From: Candidatus Acetothermia bacterium
Lineage (GTDB): Bacteria > Bipolaricaulota > Bipolaricaulia > Bipolaricaulales > Bipolaricaulaceae
Assembly: GCA_003551325.1 (NCBI GenBank)
Contig: PUMK01000078.1
Coordinates: 1-6,700 of the forward strand
Direction: 5' to 3'
Length of the DNA: 6,700 nucleotides
Made by a program: the position numbers and the translations under genes. The notes beneath the pieces were generated by a model that made no database searches, was not told where the DNA came from, and worked only from the letters and a program-made list of their open reading frames with translations. Positions 5,052 to 6,700 of this stretch are shown here, piece after piece (the stretch's first letter is position 1; each line of letters begins with the position of its first letter).

Positions 5052-5597
5052 ATGGAGAAAAAAGCTGTCTATCATGAGGCCCCCGGGCCCGAGAACACCG
5101 ATGTGACACTCCGCCTCGCGGTGGAAGCGGCGCTCGACCGCGGTGTCGATACGATCGTGGTCGCTTCACGCACCGGGGCAACGGCGCTGGCATTGCTCGA
5201 GCTGATTGAGGAGACGAATATCCGTCTGGTGGTGGTCACCCCGCCGTATGGGTGGATGGATGAGCACGAGTTCGACCGATCCCTGATTCCGCGTCTAAGA
5301 GAGCGCGGGCACGATTTCTACGCAGGCACGATGCCGTTTCACACCGAACAGCTGCACGGCTGTGCCGCCCCAACGCGGATGGGTGATGCCCTGCGGATGT
5401 TCTCCCAGGGCGTCCAGGTCTCCGTGGAAATCGGCATGATGGCAGTCGACGGGGGGCTGCTCGAGCGCGACCGACCGTGCGTGTTGATCGCGGGAACGGG
5501 CCGCGGGGCGGACACAGCGATCCTAGCCACGCCGGCATCGTCGGCACGGTTGAACGAGATGCGGGTCCACGAGCTCCTGTGCAAGCCCCACCTGTGA
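5052..5597 (+). CDS. Stand-alone pyruvate kinase C-terminal-domain-like protein
   Basis: This 181-residue soluble protein consists only of a domain resembling the C-terminal (alpha/beta, effector-binding) part of pyruvate kinase, with no catalytic barrel. Family-like segments are the opening YHEAPGPENTD (7-17), DTIVVASRTGATALALLELI (33-52), RLVVVTPPYGW (58-68), RMFSQGVQVSVEIGMMAVDG (115-134), the GTGRGADTA loop (148-156) and the terminal VHELLCKPHL (172-181). From memory, archaeal proteins such as MTH1675 and AF0103 share this architecture; their cellular role is not established. In pyruvate kinase this domain binds phosphorylated effectors, so a phosphate-ligand sensor or enzyme is plausible. 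The ATG at 5052 follows GGGGAGG (5037-5043) at eight bases; the frame is open from 5004, but the extra 16 codons lack that support. The sugar dehydrogenase gene follows after 46 nt on the same strand. Confidence 0.85.
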   Translation: MEKKAVYHEAPGPENTDVTLRLAVEAALDRGVDTIVVASRTGATALALLELIEETNIRLVVVTPPYGWMDEHEFDRSLIPRLRERGHDFYAGTMPFHTEQLHGCAAPTRMGDALRMFSQGVQVSVEIGMMAVDGGLLERDRPCVLIAGTGRGADTAILATPASSARLNEMRVHELLCKPHL

Positions 5598-5610
5598 GCC
5601 CGGGGCTTGC
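5581..5610 (+). promoter_or_regulatory. 9-bp hairpin spanning the pyruvate-kinase-like stop codon
   Basis: GCAAGCCCC (5581-5589) and GGGGCTTGC (5602-5610) are perfect reverse complements separated by 12 nt, and the TGA stop (5595-5597) lies in the loop. No T-run follows, so it is not a standard intrinsic terminator. Located 34 nt before the ATG of the sugar dehydrogenase, it could act as an attenuator, a 3'-end stabiliser for the first cistron or a processing site in a shared transcript. Confidence 0.5.
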
Positions 5611-5643
5611 CAGGCGGCCAAGTAGTTACAGAAGGAGGTTTGC

Positions 5644-6700
5644 ATGCGCGTTACATTGAGAGGAGCTCTCTGCATGGGTGTGGTCCTGCCGCTCCTGGTC
5701 GGGGGAACCGCTTCGCTCATCGTGGCTCAAGCAGTGCGTCCGGGCCATCCCGCCGAGGGCCTCTCGGCGGAGGAGCTGGGCGAGAACGAGTTCGCCGTGG
5801 TTGCTGAAGGGCTCGAGATCCCTTGGGAGGTGGCGTTTCCCCCTGAGGGCGGCATCCTGGTTACCGAGAGACCTGGCCGCCTGCTGCACATCAACGAAAC
5901 CCGTGAAAGCCTTGAGATCGATGGGGTACACCACACCGGCGAGGGCGGGTTGTTGGGGCTGGCCCTTCATCCCGACTTCGAGGACAACCGTTGGCTCTAC
6001 CTCTACCTCACCAGCCTCACCGACGGCGACCCGGAGAATCGCGTGGAACGCTATCGATACCAAGATGGTTCCCTGAGAGAGCGGCAGGTCATCATCGAGG
6101 GGATCCCGGGCGCCCGCATCCACAACGGCGGGCGCATCGCCTTTGGTCCCGAGGGGTACCTCTACATCACCACTGGCGACGCCGCTGCTCCACAGCTGGC
6201 CCAGGAGCCGGACTCGTTCGCCGGCAAGATCCTGAGGCTGCGGGACGACGGCTCGATCCCCGAGGACAACCCGTTCGGCACGGCCGTCTACAGCTACGGC
6301 CACCGCAATCCACAAGGCATCACCTGGGACGGAGAGGGGCGCTTGTGGAGTACCGAGCACGGTCCGGTGGCACGCGATGAGATCAACCTCATCCACCCAG
6401 GCGTCAACTACGGCTGGCCGGTGATCACCGGCAGCGAGACAAGAGAGGGAATGGAGCCACCGGTGATCCACTCCGGTACCGATCACACCTGGGCGCCAGC
6501 CGGCGTGCAATACTGGGACGGCAGCCTCTTCTTCGCGGGCCTGCGAGGCTCTGCCCTCTACGAGGCGCGGCTCGAGGGCGGGGAAGTGGTGGCGCTCGTC
6601 CGCCACTTCTTCAACGACTTCGGCCGGCTGCGGGCCGTTCGGCTGGGTCCCGACGGGTATCTCTATATCACAACGAGCAACCGCGACGGTCGAGGTCGCG
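5644..6700 (+). CDS. Exported PQQ-dependent aldose/sorbosone dehydrogenase, 3' end cut off
   Basis: The frame is open from ATG 5644 to the window end (352 codons, no stop), so perhaps 20-50 residues are missing. The family (soluble glucose dehydrogenase, Asd/YliI type) oxidises aldose sugars with PQQ and calcium in a six-bladed propeller outside the cytoplasm. A basic-hydrophobic start (residues 1-29) ending in VAQA looks like a Sec signal peptide with a likely cut after AQA. Family segments follow in order: GLEIPWEVAF (56-65), TGEGGLLGLALHPDF (98-112), IHNGGRIAFGPEGYLYITTG (159-178) with H160 at the expected catalytic-base position, YSYGHRNPQGITWD (216-229), STEHGPVARDEINLIHPGVN (236-255) then YGWPVITGS, and GPDGYLYITTSNRDGR (335-350). 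The ribosome-binding site AAGGAGG (5632-5638) sits five bases before the ATG. The gene probably shares a transcript with the pyruvate-kinase-like gene upstream. Confidence in the family is high; the electron acceptor is unknown. Confidence 0.93.
   Translation, partial: MRVTLRGALCMGVVLPLLVGGTASLIVAQAVRPGHPAEGLSAEELGENEFAVVAEGLEIPWEVAFPPEGGILVTERPGRLLHINETRESLEIDGVHHTGEGGLLGLALHPDFEDNRWLYLYLTSLTDGDPENRVERYRYQDGSLRERQVIIEGIPGARIHNGGRIAFGPEGYLYITTGDAAAPQLAQEPDSFAGKILRLRDDGSIPEDNPFGTAVYSYGHRNPQGITWDGEGRLWSTEHGPVARDEINLIHPGVNYGWPVITGSETREGMEPPVIHSGTDHTWAPAGVQYWDGSLFFAGLRGSALYEARLEGGEVVALVRHFFNDFGRLRAVRLGPDGYLYITTSNRDGRGR

Noticed and set aside
5626..6606. Minus-strand open frame of 326 codons
   Set aside because: It lies antisense to the sugar dehydrogenase, whose plus-strand translation shows all family motifs and a strong ribosome-binding site. 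The minus frame has no recognisable domain and is a by-product of high G+C codon bias.

Overview
The window looks like chromosomal DNA from a high-G+C bacterium. Most genes are preceded by a clear Shine-Dalgarno sequence (AAGGAGG or GGGGAGG), codons mostly end in G or C, and there is an AraC-type regulator. The stand-alone pyruvate-kinase-C-like protein, a family best known from archaea and thermophilic or deep-branching bacteria, and the secreted PQQ-type sugar dehydrogenase would fit an environmental lineage. The sequence alone does not fix the phylum. I saw no rRNA, tRNA, transposase, CRISPR array or phage gene. Several small genes are broken, as expected in an accessory stretch.

Layout. 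Positions 27-1534, minus strand: an AraC-family regulator with a C-terminal GyrI-like ligand domain (629-1534), followed by a stand-alone GyrI-like protein (27-506). The two ligand domains match at about 55% of aligned positions. A 21-bp tandem repeat sits between the genes. Positions 1535-1883: a divergent control region with inverted repeats. Positions 1884-2178, plus strand: what looks like a uracil-DNA-glycosylase-family gene that kept its head and tail but lost its middle, with a likely microhomology junction. Positions 2231-2450, plus strand: a small acidic gene whose ribosome-binding site lies in the loop of a perfect hairpin and whose start region is either duplicated or frameshifted. 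Positions 2532-3383, minus strand: a SAM-dependent methyltransferase. Positions 3384-3907: no convincing gene, but a palindrome near the methyltransferase start and a long imperfect hairpin at 3849-3896. Positions 3908-4507, minus strand: a cysteine-rich GNAT acetyltransferase with lower G+C than its neighbours. Positions 4504-4928, minus strand: a short ORF overlapping the GNAT start by ATGA, and an 88-residue reading frame interrupted by an apparent GC dinucleotide slip. Positions 5052-5597, plus strand: a stand-alone pyruvate-kinase C-terminal-like protein. Positions 5644-6700, plus strand: an exported PQQ-dependent aldose/sorbosone dehydrogenase that runs off the window end.

How the genes may work together. 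The AraC-GyrI/GyrI pair reads as a regulator and effector that recognise the same or related small molecules, possibly toxic amphipathic compounds. The pyruvate-kinase-like and sugar-dehydrogenase genes are 46 nt apart on the same strand and may form one transcription unit, with a 9-bp hairpin across the junction. The methyltransferase and the acetyltransferase look like separate small-molecule-modifying genes, with no evidence that they share a pathway. I do not see a complete multi-gene system that I would call new. The items most worth checking are the hairpin-embedded ribosome-binding site, the internally deleted glycosylase gene, the frameshifted 88-residue gene and the duplicated GyrI pair.
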